From NCBI RefSeq assembly GCF_947179515.1, contig NC_067472.1:102211158-102275157 (forward strand): a DNA stretch of 64,000 nt, given 5' to 3'. Made by a program: the position numbers and the translations under genes. A model generated the notes under the pieces. The model worked only from the letters and a program-made list of their open reading frames with translations. It did not search any database and was not told the DNA's origin. This DNA is from Apodemus sylvaticus (taxonomy: Eukaryota > Chordata > Mammalia > Rodentia > Muridae). Shown here piece by piece: positions 1-10,431 of this stretch (its first letter is position 1; each line of letters opens with the position of its first letter).

Positions 1-446
1 GAGCAGTGCTAATCCATGCTCAGAAGTACTTGTTGCTTCTTCTCTTCCTGGTTGAATACTTTCACATATCTTTCTGATGCAGTGAGTCATTCTCACCCTT
101 ACATACCTCCCTTATCATCTTGTGCTGAAGTCTCACTTCCCAGGTCCTCTTATTACCAATTTTGTACATTCTCTTTGTGTGAGCCTCAGAGCTTATTTAA
201 GGCTTCCTAGGACTTTTAATACTAAGAAGGAAAAGTGCACCAGAAGTCTTCTTAGCATGAAAAGTTTAGGAGTTTTAATGTGAAAGTTTGGAGGATAAAA
301 TGAGATGGGAAAGACTTGAAGATGAAAATTAAATAATTTAATAGTAATGAAAAAATATAGAGAACAAATGGGACTAGGTAGGGACTATCAAACAAGAAAA
401 TGATTCTAAAACAGAGTGGCTGAAATAGTGATGAATAGTGATGGAA

Positions 447-507
<61 letters not shown>

Positions 508-1250
508 TCTTTAACACAGGGAGATGTCTTTCAAGTTCCCTGCTAATGGGTTGATCTGTCACTAGGAAAAGCTTTCTCTCTTCCTTCCCTTTCTCTTTCT
601 TTCTCTTTGAATATTGCCATTAATCTTTGGGTTATAAGTGGCTTTGTATTTATTTTTTATTTTTTCTGAATTGAGAGTTCTCTGTTTCCATCTCTGGATC
701 TCAAAAACTAAAGAGAGAGAAATGTTCAAGACATGGTCAACTTAGTTGTATGTTACTTCCCATAAAATACCCAACTAAATTGACAAAAGAAAGAAGGACC
801 AAAATAAATATGAAATAAATGAATATATATTTATTTTCCTACATGAAGATTTCTTCAAAACATGAAGAAAAATAGAACACCAATAGAATAATAATTATTT
901 TGTCTTCTTTCTTCTGTTCCATAAGAGGGGAGATCCTCTAGTGAACTCAAACTAAAAGCAAGCAAGCAAGCAAGCAAAAAAACCCCTCAAAACAAAACAA
1001 AACAGGCAAATTTTCTTATGTATAATGTGCTTTAATTTTTCATTTGTGTGGTAAACAATATTGAAGAGGTAATATCTAACAAACTATGTTATTAATGCAA
1101 GAATTCATAAATACAGTATTTAAAGATGTTTTAGAAGCAGAGTTTGCTGCAAGGATAAGAACAGACACTATTCAGAGTGAGGACCCAGAACTCAAATGCC
1201 TAAGCCTGGGCCACAGTCACCCTGAGGATGTATGGTTGTCATTTCTGAAG
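1..1250. other. Globin upstream flank, no gene seen
   Basis: AT-rich sequence with a GA microsatellite (452-505), a short AAGC repeat near 957-979 and A-rich stretches. The short open frames are low-complexity or have no recognisable protein similarity. I see no second globin gene, exon remnant or clear SINE here. Confidence 0.6.
452..505. repeat. (GA)n microsatellite
   Basis: About 27 uninterrupted GA units. The serine/leucine-rich open frame on the minus strand across it is only a translation of the repeat. Confidence 0.97.
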
Positions 1251-1360
1251 CCTCACCCTGCAGAGCCACACCCTGGCATTGGCCAATCTACTCACACAGG
1301 ACAGTGTGGGCAGGAGCTAGATTTGGGCATATAAAGCCGAGCAGGACCAGTTGCTTCTTA
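1251..1360 (+). promoter_or_regulatory. Hbb: Adult beta-globin promoter
   Basis: The classic adult beta-globin promoter is complete. It has a distal CACCC element (CCTCACCCTG, 1251-1260), a proximal one (CCACACCCTG, 1266-1275; KLF1-type), a CCAAT box at 1283-1287 within GGCCAATC, and a TATA box ATATAAA at 1329-1335. The expected cap site is the A near 1360, in the ACATTTGCTTCTGA context usual for rodent beta genes, 31 bp past the TATA box. That leaves a 5' UTR of about 47 nt. An AGGACAGTGTGGGCAGGAGC-like element between the CCAAT and TATA boxes resembles the beta direct-repeat element of mouse genes. Nothing essential is missing, so the gene looks active. Confidence 0.93.
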
Positions 1361-1406
1361 CATTTGCTTCTGATATTGCTGTGTTGCAAGCTCAGAGACA
1401 GACACC

Positions 1407-2531
1407 ATGGTGCACCTGACTGACGCTGAGAAGAGTCTTGTCCAAGGCCTGTGGGGCAAGGTGAACGCTGATGTAATCGGCGCTGAGGCCCTGGGCAGGT
1501 TGGTATCCAGGTTACAAGGCAGCTCACAAGATGAAGCTGGGTGCTTGGAGACAGCTCTGCTTTCCAGCAGGCACTAACTTTCAGTGTCCCCTGGCTGTGT
1601 TTCCCTTTTAGGCTGCTGGTCGTCTACCCTTGGACCCAGAGGTACTTTGACAAATTTGGAGACCTGTCCTCTGCCTCTGCTATCATGGGTAACGCCAATG
1701 TGAAGGCCCATGGCAAGAAGGTGATAAATGCCTTCGATAACGGCCTGAAACACCTGGACAGCCTCAAGGGCACCTTTGCCAGCCTCAGTGAGCTCCACTG
1801 TGACAAGTTGCATGTGGATCCTGAGAACTTCAGGGTGAGTGTGATGGGCGCCCCCTGGGTTTCCTTCCCCTGGGTTTCCTGCTCACCTTCCTATCAGCAG
1901 GAAAGGGGAAGTGCTTCTAGGGAGCAGTTGTGATGATGGTGTGTGGATGTGAAATGTGGAGTATTGACAAGAGTCCAGTTGTTTTATCTTCTGATCACAG
2001 TCGCTGCTTCCTCTCTGTTCTTTTGTGTTGTCATTTCCTCTTTCTTCTGTAAGCTTTTAATTTTTTAAAGGGCTTCTTTTATCTGCTTTCTGTTTTCTTT
2101 CAAATATTTCCTGGTAACTTACTCTGAGCACCAAAAATTAAACGATTCTCTGCTTCATTTCACAGCTCTAAAGAATAATAGAGTGATAATTGGCTTTTGT
2201 AGGCTAGAGCAAAAGGGAATTGTATATTTTGCATATAAATGTTATCTTTCATAGAATAATTCTTATCAAAATTGACCGGTAGAACCCAGCTGCCATTCTC
2301 CCTGTCTTTTAAGATTATTTCTGCAATTCTATTTGCAATGGGCTTTCAGTATCTTGTATTGTGGTTCTACTTTATGTTGATGCCTCTTCCATCTTCCCAC
2401 AGCTCCTGGGCAATATGATCGTGATTGTGCTGGGCCACCACCTGGGCAAGGATTTCACCCCCGCTGCCCAGGCCGCCTATCAGAAGGTGGTGGCTGGAGT
2501 GGCCACTGCGCTGGCTCACAAGTACCACTAA
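1407..2531 (+). CDS. Hbb: Adult-type beta-globin, three exons
   Basis: Beta chain of haemoglobin, which pairs with alpha chains in red cells and carries O2 on haem. Coding exons are 1407-1498 (92 nt), 1612-1834 (223 nt) and 2403-2531 (129 nt): 147 codons plus TAA, exactly the family length. Introns of 113 and 568 nt have GT/AG ends at the conserved positions (codon 30, and between 104 and 105). The distal histidine (KAHGKKV), proximal histidine and Cys93 (ELHCDKLH) and the C-terminal HKYH are present. Exon 3 reads LLGNMIVIVLGHHLGKDFTP, as in mouse adult chains. Exon 1 is more divergent: mature residues 9-12 are SLVQ and 21-25 are DVIGA, where most chains have D-E-V-G-G. A25 and K44 recall a rat minor-type beta chain (from memory). 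No frameshift or stop is present. The gene is probably adult erythroid and the last in the cluster. Confidence 0.97.
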
Positions 2532-2637
2532 GCATCCTTCCTGCTGTTGTCTATGCACAAAGGTTATATGTCCCCTAGAGAACAACTACCAATTGTGGGG
2601 AAAATGATGAAGGCCTTTGGGCATCTACCTTTAATCT

Positions 2638-2643
2638 AATAAA
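2638..2643 (+). terminator. Hbb: Beta-globin poly(A) signal
   Basis: AATAAA lies 107 nt after the stop codon, followed by a T/G-rich stretch (from about 2665) suited to cleavage. This is the usual rodent beta-globin 3' UTR length. Confidence 0.9.
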
Positions 2644-2880
2644 TGATATTTACTTTCTTCTCAATGGTGTGTTTTAATTATTTGTGTTTCTTGGAAGGAT
2701 TAATGTGAAGCATTTATGGGATAAAGCAGTTGGGGCATGCTGGAGAAGGGATGTGAGGGGGAAAGTCATGTCATTCTATTTAAATTACAGCTATTTAAGA
2801 ATAAAATACCAAAGTAGAAGTGAGAGTTCAGAAGCAAGGCATTCAGTTTGTCTTCATGCTAATTGACTTCTGGGGCTTTG

Positions 2881-2898
2881 TGATAAGTGAAGAGATAG
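2881..2898. promoter_or_regulatory. Paired GATA motifs 3' of the globin gene
   Basis: TGATAAG (2881-2887) and AGATAG (2893-2898) lie about 240 bp past the poly(A) signal. The human beta gene has a GATA1-dependent enhancer a few hundred bp downstream, so this is the right place for one. Motifs this short also occur by chance. Confidence 0.3.
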
Positions 2899-2899
2899 T

Positions 2900-3825
2900 A
2901 AGTGGTCCTTCTGTGGGTAACCTTCCATGACAGCCATTTCTTAGAAAAGAAGTCAAGTAAGGGTTTAATTTACAACATAGATTTACACTATGTTTTATAG
3001 TTTTTGTGTTGTTCTTAATTTTTGTCACAACTGTCCCTTGTTTTTCCACTTGTTGCCCAGTACCTCAAAGACTCCAGTTTAATTTCTCCTGCCTCAAATG
3101 TCCATTACTCTTAAAGGGTATCTTCCTTGCTTGCTTTTCTATGAACACTTTCCATTTTCTCCTGACCTCTTTTATCTTAGAAAACCCCACTGTGTTACAA
3201 AGAGGAAACCCAGGAGCTCTTGAGCTCTTGTCCCCAGCCTCTTCCATTATCAATGATAATGAATCTTTAGAGACTCAGCTTGCACTAGAGGGTTTGAGGT
3301 GTTAATAGGGAGTAAATACTATGGACTACAGAGAATAGGAACAGAAATGTTTTGTTCTCTGGTAGTCTTTGCTGACTTAGGAAGGTTTCTTGGGCTCATA
3401 GCAAACAGAAGTTCATTTTCCCTAGTGTGTCTGTCTTAAATATCCACTAAGAGGATGGAGATTGGGCTCTCTCTGAACTGGTTTCCACTTTTCCGCCTCT
3501 TAGTTTTATAATTGTTTGTATTATTCTTGGCAATACTTCATGTTTACAGTTCCCCACTCTATAAGCATTTAGGTCATGCTAAATTCTGGAGACAAAATAA
3601 GAATTTCAAGTGTTCCTTATGCTCAACTGCAAGGCAATGCTGTTAGAGTCATACATACGATAGATAAGAACAATTGGAGACCAATTATGAGATTACAGGA
3701 TAAAGTCATCAAAATGAAATGAAATTGAACTTTTGCCTTAAACTCAAAAATGAACCAAAACTTTAACATATAAAAGTGCAAAATATCTAGAATAAAATGA
3801 AGAGTAAAGTTTATTAATATTGGCT
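2900..3825. other. Intergenic, nothing recognised
   Basis: Mixed-composition sequence with only short open frames. I see no repeat that I can name and no gene. Confidence 0.5.
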
Positions 3826-3827
3826 GT

Positions 3828-3925
3828 GAACCAGGTTTGCAGTGCATGCCTGTGATGGCAGCATTCAAGAACCTGAAGTACAGCCATGTCTGCCTGGGGT
3901 ACATAGTGAGCGGTTTGTTTTAATA
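3828..3925 (+). mobile_element. Partial, diverged B1 SINE
   Basis: Carries B1-like order: CAGTGCATGCCTGTGATGGC, an AAGAACCTGAAG block, then GTCTGCCTGGGGTACATAGTGAG. The 5' end and A-tail are eroded. B1 derives from 7SL RNA. Confidence 0.6.
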
Positions 3926-3939
3926 GACAACAGCAAAAG

Positions 3940-4335
3940 TCAACATTTTAAAGAAAGCTCTACCACCAAAAGCATGGATAAAAAGGGACAAAAATGAACA
4001 CGTAAAATGGGAATATTAACTTTTCTTCATAGCATAGAGAATAATCAACAAAATGATAGTGAATTTAAAATGGGAGAAAATATTTGTGAACTAATATCTA
4101 ACAATGGATTACTATGCAAAGTATGTAAGGAACCCATGCAACTCAGTAGAAAGAACATGAAATACAAACAAATTAAAACAGATATTTTCAAATAAGTCAC
4201 ACAAATTTCTAACACATTTATGAAAAGAAACTCAATATTAGGGAAACACAAATCAAAAAGCACCAAGAGGTATCACTGTATTCTTTTAGAACAGTTGTTA
4301 TCAAGGAAGCAAAAGGCATGTTGGAGCAGATGTGA
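3940..4335 (+). mobile_element. Old L1 fragment (ORF2 3' part)
   Basis: Contains the degraded L1 block near the ORF2 end, including AATCAAAAAGCACCAAGAGG and a decayed form of the stretch that precedes 'GTTGGAGAGGATGTGG' in intact copies. The reading frame is lost. Confidence 0.55.
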
Positions 4336-4689
4336 ATGTGTGTATTTATATATCATATATAGATTAGTAGCTAGCAGTACTAACTTTGGCATCCTCTCAA
4401 GGTAGTTTGATAGATGAGTCATTCTTCTGTCTTTGCTTATAGTGCATGTAATGACTATGCATTGGTATGGTGAGACATTTTAGGCTTTTGAGTGAGTTTT
4501 GCTGGAGGTCACTCACATTCATACAGCCTATTATAAGCTATTCAACTGAACAAAAACTGACCTGGTAAAGTATAATGTCTTTAGTCTAAAACTAAGTGCC
4601 TTTGCCCCCCAGTTAAGAAGTGACTCTAAATACAAACCTGCAATCCAACTCTGCATGTTCTTTCACATTTGGCAGAGCATCACTCTAAC

Positions 4690-4895
4690 ATCAGTTCAAT
4701 GAGGACAGGAAACAGCTGAACACTGAGTTAAAAATGCAAAGACTTGATCTGCCAGGGTGTGGGCAATACCAAGGGTGGCCTCCACTCTCTCACAAAAGAA
4801 GGGGAGGGAGAATGGGGGAAAGGGCTGTGTGATGAGAGGACCAAGAGGGAGTTGTAATTGGGATATAAAGTGAATAAATAAGTTAGTTAATGGAA
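4690..4895 (+). mobile_element. Old L1 3' UTR fragment
   Basis: The G-rich block (GGGGAGGGAGAATGGGGGAAAGGG), then an A-rich end with GTGAATAAATAA, is the usual L1 3' UTR pattern in rodents. Diverged, with no clear duplication at its ends. Confidence 0.5.
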
Positions 4896-5391
4896 ATAAA
4901 TGCATTCCTGCTAGGACAGTCAAGCTGCAGGTATAAAATGTGGACCTCTTGCGAAAGCCATACTCAGTTTTTTTTTTTTTTTTTGGAGGCAATGTCTTCT
5001 TGTTTCATGTGGAACAGAAGATTTGTCACTACCTTCCCCTAATTGACCCAGTAGACTTTCTAACTTGCCAAGGAGATTGAATAAACAACTTCCACACAGC
5101 AGCTGAGCTCGATGTCCTGCTTTGTCGGGTTTCAGAAGATCACCAACAGACACAGACTGAAAAGAGGTTGTTCAAGTCATTTAAGAGTTGTACCTATAGA
5201 CTTCACTATTGTAAAGTTATTATCTTTGGTTTTCTGTCAATTGGTTATTGTCAGTGCTTGGGCTGATTTATTCAGAAACTCCCTGCTTCAGTTTTGGAAA
5301 CTGAACTTTTATTCAGCACACAGAAATAAACATTCTGTTTCCTTACTTCATGTGTTGTTAGGAAAATGAAAAGCCCTCACATTGGGAGGAA

Positions 5392-5418
5392 AACAACAAC
5401 AACAACAACAACAACAAC
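5392..5418. repeat. (AAC)n microsatellite
   Basis: Nine AAC units next to a second microsatellite 70 bp on. Confidence 0.9.
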
Positions 5419-5485
5419 GACACAAAACAACTTATCTGAACCCTTATGATGAATTTTTTTTGCACCATGAATATCACCGAAAGCA

Positions 5486-5491
<6 letters not shown>

Positions 5492-5553
<62 letters not shown>
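5492..5553. repeat. (CT)n microsatellite
   Basis: About 26 CT units with a single GTCT break near the right end. Confidence 0.95.
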
Positions 5554-5992
5554 CCACACATCTCTCATAGGTATATATACTTCAAAACCCAAGAATGTAG
5601 GCAATATGTATTTTTTAACTGAAGTAGCAATTTCACACCAAACAGCTACTCTTCCTTATCAGCACAGACAGTCCTCAATGTGTTGATGTGTTGATATGAA
5701 AACACTACTCACTGCTATTTCATCCTGACAGAATTTGTTGATTCAGTACCCTGAAGTACTAGAGAGAATAAAGGGAAAAAACCTAAAACAGAAATACCAG
5801 ACACACAGAATAAGGGTTGGGGAACAGAAATGATGATAGCTTTTGTGACCCAAAAGACTGGGTCACAAATAGAGATAAAATGTAAGACACATAATTTCCT
5901 GATCCAAGGGCACACCTTTTGGGCAAATTTTATGTAAAACATTTTAAACTAAGGAGTAGCTTATTATAGGGAAAATCTATATTTGGTATTGA

Positions 5993-6115
5993 ATTTTAAT
6001 TTTCTCTCATATTAACTCAAATTTTTATTATAAAAATTTTCAAATTTTCCCTATTATTTTTGTCCATTTGTAAATGTCACAAGAATTTCTAAATGTAATT
6101 CTATGAAAAGAAAAT
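5993..6115. repeat. Left arm of an inverted repeat
   Basis: The left arm (core CATTTGTAAATGTCACAAGA) matches the reverse complement of 7495-7615 over about 120 bp, with few mismatches and small gaps. The arms are 1.38 kb apart and enclose L1 pieces. The origin is unknown. See findings. Confidence 0.8.
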
Positions 6116-6204
6116 GTGCATTAAACGTTGCTGATCACCTAACTAGTAAGCATTAATGGAGATCTATTTAGCCTAAAGTGTTAGGATCCTGATTTGGCAA
6201 AACC

Positions 6205-6905
6205 CATTGTATCCACAGAAAATGTGGTACATTTACACAATTGAGTGCTACTCAACTATTAAAAACAATGAATTTGTGAAATTCTTAGGCAAATGAATGG
6301 AGCTAGAAACTATTATCCTGAGTGAGGTAACCCAATCACAAAAGAACACACATGATTTGTAATCGATGGTAAGTGGATATTAGCCCCAAACTCATAATAC
6401 GCAAGAAACAACTCACAGATCACATGAAGCTCAAGGTGAAGGAAGACCAAAGTGTGGATACTTTAATCTTTATTGGAAAGTGGATCAAAACACCCATGGA
6501 TCACAGCCAACCGATAGAATGAGAATAGGGTCCCCAATGGAGCAGCTTGAGAGAGGACCCAAGGAATTAAAGAGGCTTGCAGCTCTGCAGGAGGAACAAT
6601 AATATGTACCAACCAATAACTCCAGAGCTCCCAGGGACTAAACCACCAACCAAAGAGTACACATGGAGGGCCCCATGGTTCTAGCTACATATGTAGCAGA
6701 AGATGAGCATTTTAGACATCAATGAGAGGAGAGGCCATTGGTCTTGTGAAGGCTCAATTGCCCAGAATAGGGGCATGCAAGTCAGGAAATTGGGGAGAGG
6801 AATTGAGCAGGGGGGAGGGGGAGTGGAATTGGGTTGTCGGTGGGATAATGTGGAAAGGGGTTAATACTTGAAATATAATAAAGCAAATATCTAATTAAAA
6901 AAAGC
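6205..6905 (+). mobile_element. L1 fragment, ORF2 end and 3' UTR
   Basis: Starts inside the late ORF2/3' UTR block (AATGTGGTACATTTACACAA, later GAGTGAGGTAACCCAATCAC). It runs through a long 3' UTR and ends in the usual G-rich block and AATATAATAAAGCAAATATC tail. It is 5'-truncated. It lies inside the inverted repeat with arms at 5993-6115 and 7495-7615. Confidence 0.8.
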
Positions 6906-6961
6906 CACAGTATCCAGCTGATTATTCATTTCCTCATTGACATTATTTAGGAGAGTAAAGT

Positions 6962-7135
6962 AAAGAAGAAGTATCAGGGGACAGCAGATGCTGGAGAGGA
7001 TGTGGGGAAAGAGGAACACTTCTCCATTGTTGGTGGGATTGCAAGCTGGTAAAACTATTCTGGAAATCAGTTTGGCGATTCCTCAGAAAATTAGACGTGG
7101 TACTACCTGTGGACCCAGCTATACCACTTATACTA
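6962..7135 (+). mobile_element. L1 ORF2 3' fragment
   Basis: Contains the signature GATGCTGGAGAGGATGTGGG, then GGTGGGATTGCAAGCTGGTA, the L1 segment just upstream of the block seen at 6205. The two pieces are therefore out of order, which points to separate insertions or a rearrangement. Confidence 0.75.
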
Positions 7136-7494
7136 AGTGGTCTGATAAATTTAAAGTTGACTTTTTTACACTGTGTGAAAGAGAAGGGTCAGGTTTCGTT
7201 CTTCTACACATAGAAATCCAGTTTCCTGAAACCATTTGCTAAAGTACCTGTCTTTTCTCCAGTGAGGGCTTTTGGCATTTTTCACCATTAAAAACATCAG
7301 GTGACTATGGATGTGTGTATTTATTTGGGGGCAGTCTATTCTAGCCAGTTGATTTATATGTGTGTTTATGTTAGTCCTGCTCTTGTTTCGGTTATTACAG
7401 GCTTGCCCCATCAAAACTGACTGTGGCACTCAACAGAGGATTTTCAAAAGGAAAATAATTTAAGTGGTTTTTAAATATTTTGAAAAGTATTCAA

Positions 7495-7615
7495 ATACTT
7501 TTCTTAGTATTACATTTAGAAATTCTTGTGACATTTACAAATGGTCAAAAAAGAAAAGGAAAAATTTGAAAATTTGTGTAATAAAAACAACATGAGTTAA
7601 TATGAGAGAGAAAAA
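7495..7615. repeat. Right arm of an inverted repeat
   Basis: Reverse complement of 5993-6115 over about 120 bp; the central 30 bp or so are nearly perfect. It borders an old L1 piece on its right. Confidence 0.8.
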
Positions 7616-7619
7616 AGTA

Positions 7620-8130
7620 TTCAGTGTCTCTAGCCACAAGGGAAATGTAAAACAAAACTACTTTAAGAGTTCCCCTCACTCTAGCCAGAATAGCCATCTG
7701 TAATAAGGAACAAATGACAGCATGAGGAAGGATGTTCGGAAAGGGAAACCCTGTTCACTACCAATGGGAGTGAAAACTAGTGCAACTTTATGGAAACTAG
7801 TGGGCAAGTTGTTCAAAGACTCAAACCAGAGCTACCCTCGGTCCTAACTGCACTCCAAAGGATTTTATATCTAACTGCAGGGATGCTTGCACATCAATGC
7901 TTACTGCAGATCCATTCCCAATAGTTGGGAAATGGAATCAGCTGAGATGCCCAAAGACAAGGAAATGGATAATGACAATGTGACATACATATGCAAAATT
8001 TTAATAATCTGTAAAGATAAACAAATTTTTGAAAATCTCAGCAAAATGGATGAAACTAGAAACTGTTTTACTAAGCAAGGTTCCCCATGCCCAGGAAGAC
8101 AAATGCTACATTCTTCCCTTTGGCTATGAA
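7620..8130 (+). mobile_element. Old L1 fragment
   Basis: Degraded ORF2 end and 3' UTR region: CACAAGGGAAATGTAAAACAA, then CTCACTCTAGCCAGAATAGC, then AAAATGGATGAAACTAGAAA. The frame is broken throughout. Confidence 0.65.
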
Positions 8131-8454
8131 TCCTTCCATTTGTATGTTTTAAGTTGGAGTGAATTTTTGTGATTGTAGGGATCTAACAGTATGTGTGGGA
8201 TTAGGGATAGTAGATCATTTGTGGTATGAAATTAGATTATTAATTCCAGTGCTGGTGTGAACTGCTTTGCTCTCAGTTACTGGATAGAGAGACCTGGAGT
8301 ACAGACAGTAGTGCCCCCACCAGTACAATCTATTTCCTAGATGTTGAGATCTGTTGATACTCCAATTGTAGGGAGAAATGGAGGGAAGCTTGTCTGGGAG
8401 TTTCCTCTCTTGCTTTCATTGATCTGGGTGGTAGCATATAGCCCCCCACCTTTA

Positions 8455-8562
8455 AATTCTTTTTTTGTTAGATATATTCTTTATTTACATTTCAAATTAT
8501 TTCCCCTTTCCTGGTTTCCCACTCCCCAAAATCCCATAAGCCCTCTTCCTTCCCCCTGCCTT
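8455..8562 (-). mobile_element. L1 3' end, short
   Basis: Reverse complement of an L1 terminus: ATATTCTTTATTTACATTTC followed by the pyrimidine-rich complement of the G-rich 3' UTR block. Only about 100 bp long. Confidence 0.65.
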
Positions 8563-9540
8563 TAAATTCTGTAATACTCCATTTTGCTGTTCTTATTTTG
8601 TCTGTTTCACATCTAAGAGAAATTTTATCACACTTGTCTTCCAATGTGACATATCTCTTAGCATGATGAGCTCTATTTCCATTTATTTTATTTCAAAGAA
8701 TTGGCTTTATTATCACTTAAAAAGTAATTATACTGGTGAGGTGGTAGATAAGTTAATTGGATGGATTGACTCTTTCTATAGTTTGTACAGGTACATTGTA
8801 TTCCATAAAAATACAACTATTATTTGTCAGAAATTATAAGAAATACATTTAAGAAGTAAGTTCATCTGTCATTTCATTTTCTGATTTATTGATTTACAGT
8901 CATCTTTATGATGGATTTTATTTTTTGTGGTTCCATAAAAAATAGGAGATTACTTAAAGAACAAAACAAAACCCACTTGAGAGAGACCACTCTTGTCTTA
9001 TATTAATTAAATAATTTAAATTTTTGGTGGCAGCTACTCAGAAACCTCAGATGGCCACAGTTAAATAGGTATACTATTCATCTATACTTTATCATGTTGC
9101 TATATATTATAAACTATGAAATATTATGTTTAAAATACATTAAAAATAGAAAATAATATTAAATAGAATATAATTTACATTTCAGTTAAGATTAGCACAT
9201 TCTATATACATATATATCTTATAAAATATGTAGTGAATAAAGTAGTGGAGAAACTGTGAGTAACTAAAGAGAGCATGCATAAAATGAGTAAGTATACAAC
9301 TCATGTACACTGATAGCAAAGTCTCTAAGTGTGTGTGGTTAACTTTGCTGTTTGGTATCAGCATATTTGTAATATCTGAGACCACAGTTCTTGGAAAAAA
9401 CTTTGTAGGAGGTTCTTATCTATGTTTTCAGCTATGCCAAACCCCTAGTTGACTTGACCACATTTAGAAGTAGAAGTGCTTCATGCATCTTTGAAGAAAG
9501 AAGTGGGGGGTGGGGTGGGGAGGGGTGGAAATCAGTAGAA
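8563..9540. other. AT-rich intergenic, nothing recognised
   Basis: Very AT-rich with no gene or nameable repeat. It ends in a G-run tract (about 9505-9529: GGGGGGTGGGGTGGGGAGGGG) just before the CTCF motif. Confidence 0.5.
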
Positions 9541-9545
9541 CACTT

Positions 9546-9559
9546 CTGCCCCCTACTGG
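9546..9559 (-). promoter_or_regulatory. CTCF motif, candidate 3'HS1 boundary
   Basis: On the minus strand it reads CCAGTAGGGGGCAG, matching the CTCF core CCASYAGRKGGCRS at every position except the degenerate last one. It lies 7.0 kb past the globin stop and before the first receptor, where mammals have the 3'HS1 insulator and loop anchor. The motif points toward the globin gene, as expected for a partner of forward sites at the 5' end of the locus. The G-rich tract 20-40 bp to the left may bind KLF/SP factors. Occupancy is inferred. Confidence 0.72.
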
Positions 9560-9597
9560 TATGCAACAGGAGCATTAGAGAAATTACCTAAAAGATC

Positions 9598-9775
9598 CTG
9601 ATAGAGTGTATCCCAGTTAGCTTTAATTGACAACCTGAAACAACGAAGAAGAAAAGTCTCAATTAAGGAATAAAGTAAATGAGATTGCCCTGTGGGCACA
9701 GCTCTGGACAGCTGTCCTGTTAGTTAACTGAAGAAGGAGAACCCTGTTCATTGAGGGCCCATCTTTAAGCTATGT
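9598..9775. mobile_element. Rodent interspersed repeat, possibly hAT-Charlie type
   Basis: Carries the order 'CCCAGTTAGCTTTAATTGACAACCTG ... CTCAATTAAGGAAT ... TGTGGGCA ... GAGGGCCCATC', a pattern common in rodent genomes that I associate with nonautonomous hAT-like elements. The family name is uncertain. Confidence 0.4.
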
Positions 9776-9822
9776 TTAAAGCTTATTACTGGACTTTATT
9801 ACTTTAGAAAGTTAAGTAATTG

Positions 9823-9985
9823 GGCTAGAAAGATGCCTGGGGTTCAGTTCCCGACATCCACATTAGCCTTATAATGGCAGCTCATAATGACCTTTAACTC
9901 CAGGTTCAGGAGAGTCTGATATCACTAGCCTCCGTGTAATCCATTTTCACATACAGACACATACTTCACAAAACCAAAAATTAAT
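9823..9985 (+). mobile_element. B2/B3-type SINE, internally deleted
   Basis: A tRNA-derived head (GGGCTAGAAAGATGCC, GGTTCAGTTCCCGACATCCA) is followed by the B2/B3 body (ATGGCAGCTCATAATGACC, TCTGATATCACTAGCCTC) and an A-rich end. Confidence 0.75.
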
Positions 9986-10431
9986 ATATCAATTAATTAA
10001 TTAATAATTAATTAAATATTAAGAAATTAAAATAATAAAAGTATCACCCAAAGAGCAAAAGAGATTTCTATGCCATCTTTTTGCATTTTTGGACCCTTCT
10101 GATCCTGAATAATTTCTATTATGCAACCTAGGGAACAGAAGGAAAGACAAAAAGGAACTTGATGAAAAAGAACTCATTACAGTGGCTTCAAAAACTCATT
10201 CAGAATTTCTGCCCTTCATGGTGTTTGGAGCCCTATTATAGTAGGTTCCTCCAGGGAACAGGATACAAATCTCTGACATGCAAAGGAAACTGGAGTGTGT
10301 GTTAAGTTTAGATCCTGGGAATGCTAACCAGAATAAATGTTTTTCAGACTGTGGAGGAGGAGAAGGCAGGGAAGCTCTCAAGAGAAGAGCCAGTGCTGGG
10401 CATTTCTTCTATGGTAGGATACAACTCAATG

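Noticed and set aside
1847..1862. GCGCCCCCTGGG in globin intron 2 as a second CTCF site
   Set aside because: Only the central AGGGGGC matches. The CCA side of the motif is absent, and the sequence is ordinary rodent beta-globin intron start.
1541..1933. Continuous 130-codon frame across globin exon 2
   Set aside because: It reads through intron 1 and intron 2. The conserved GT/AG sites give the normal 147-residue chain.
5358..5604. Arg/Glu- and Ser/Leu-repeat proteins over CT/GA microsatellites (also 374-562, 44122-44361)
   Set aside because: Translations of simple repeats.
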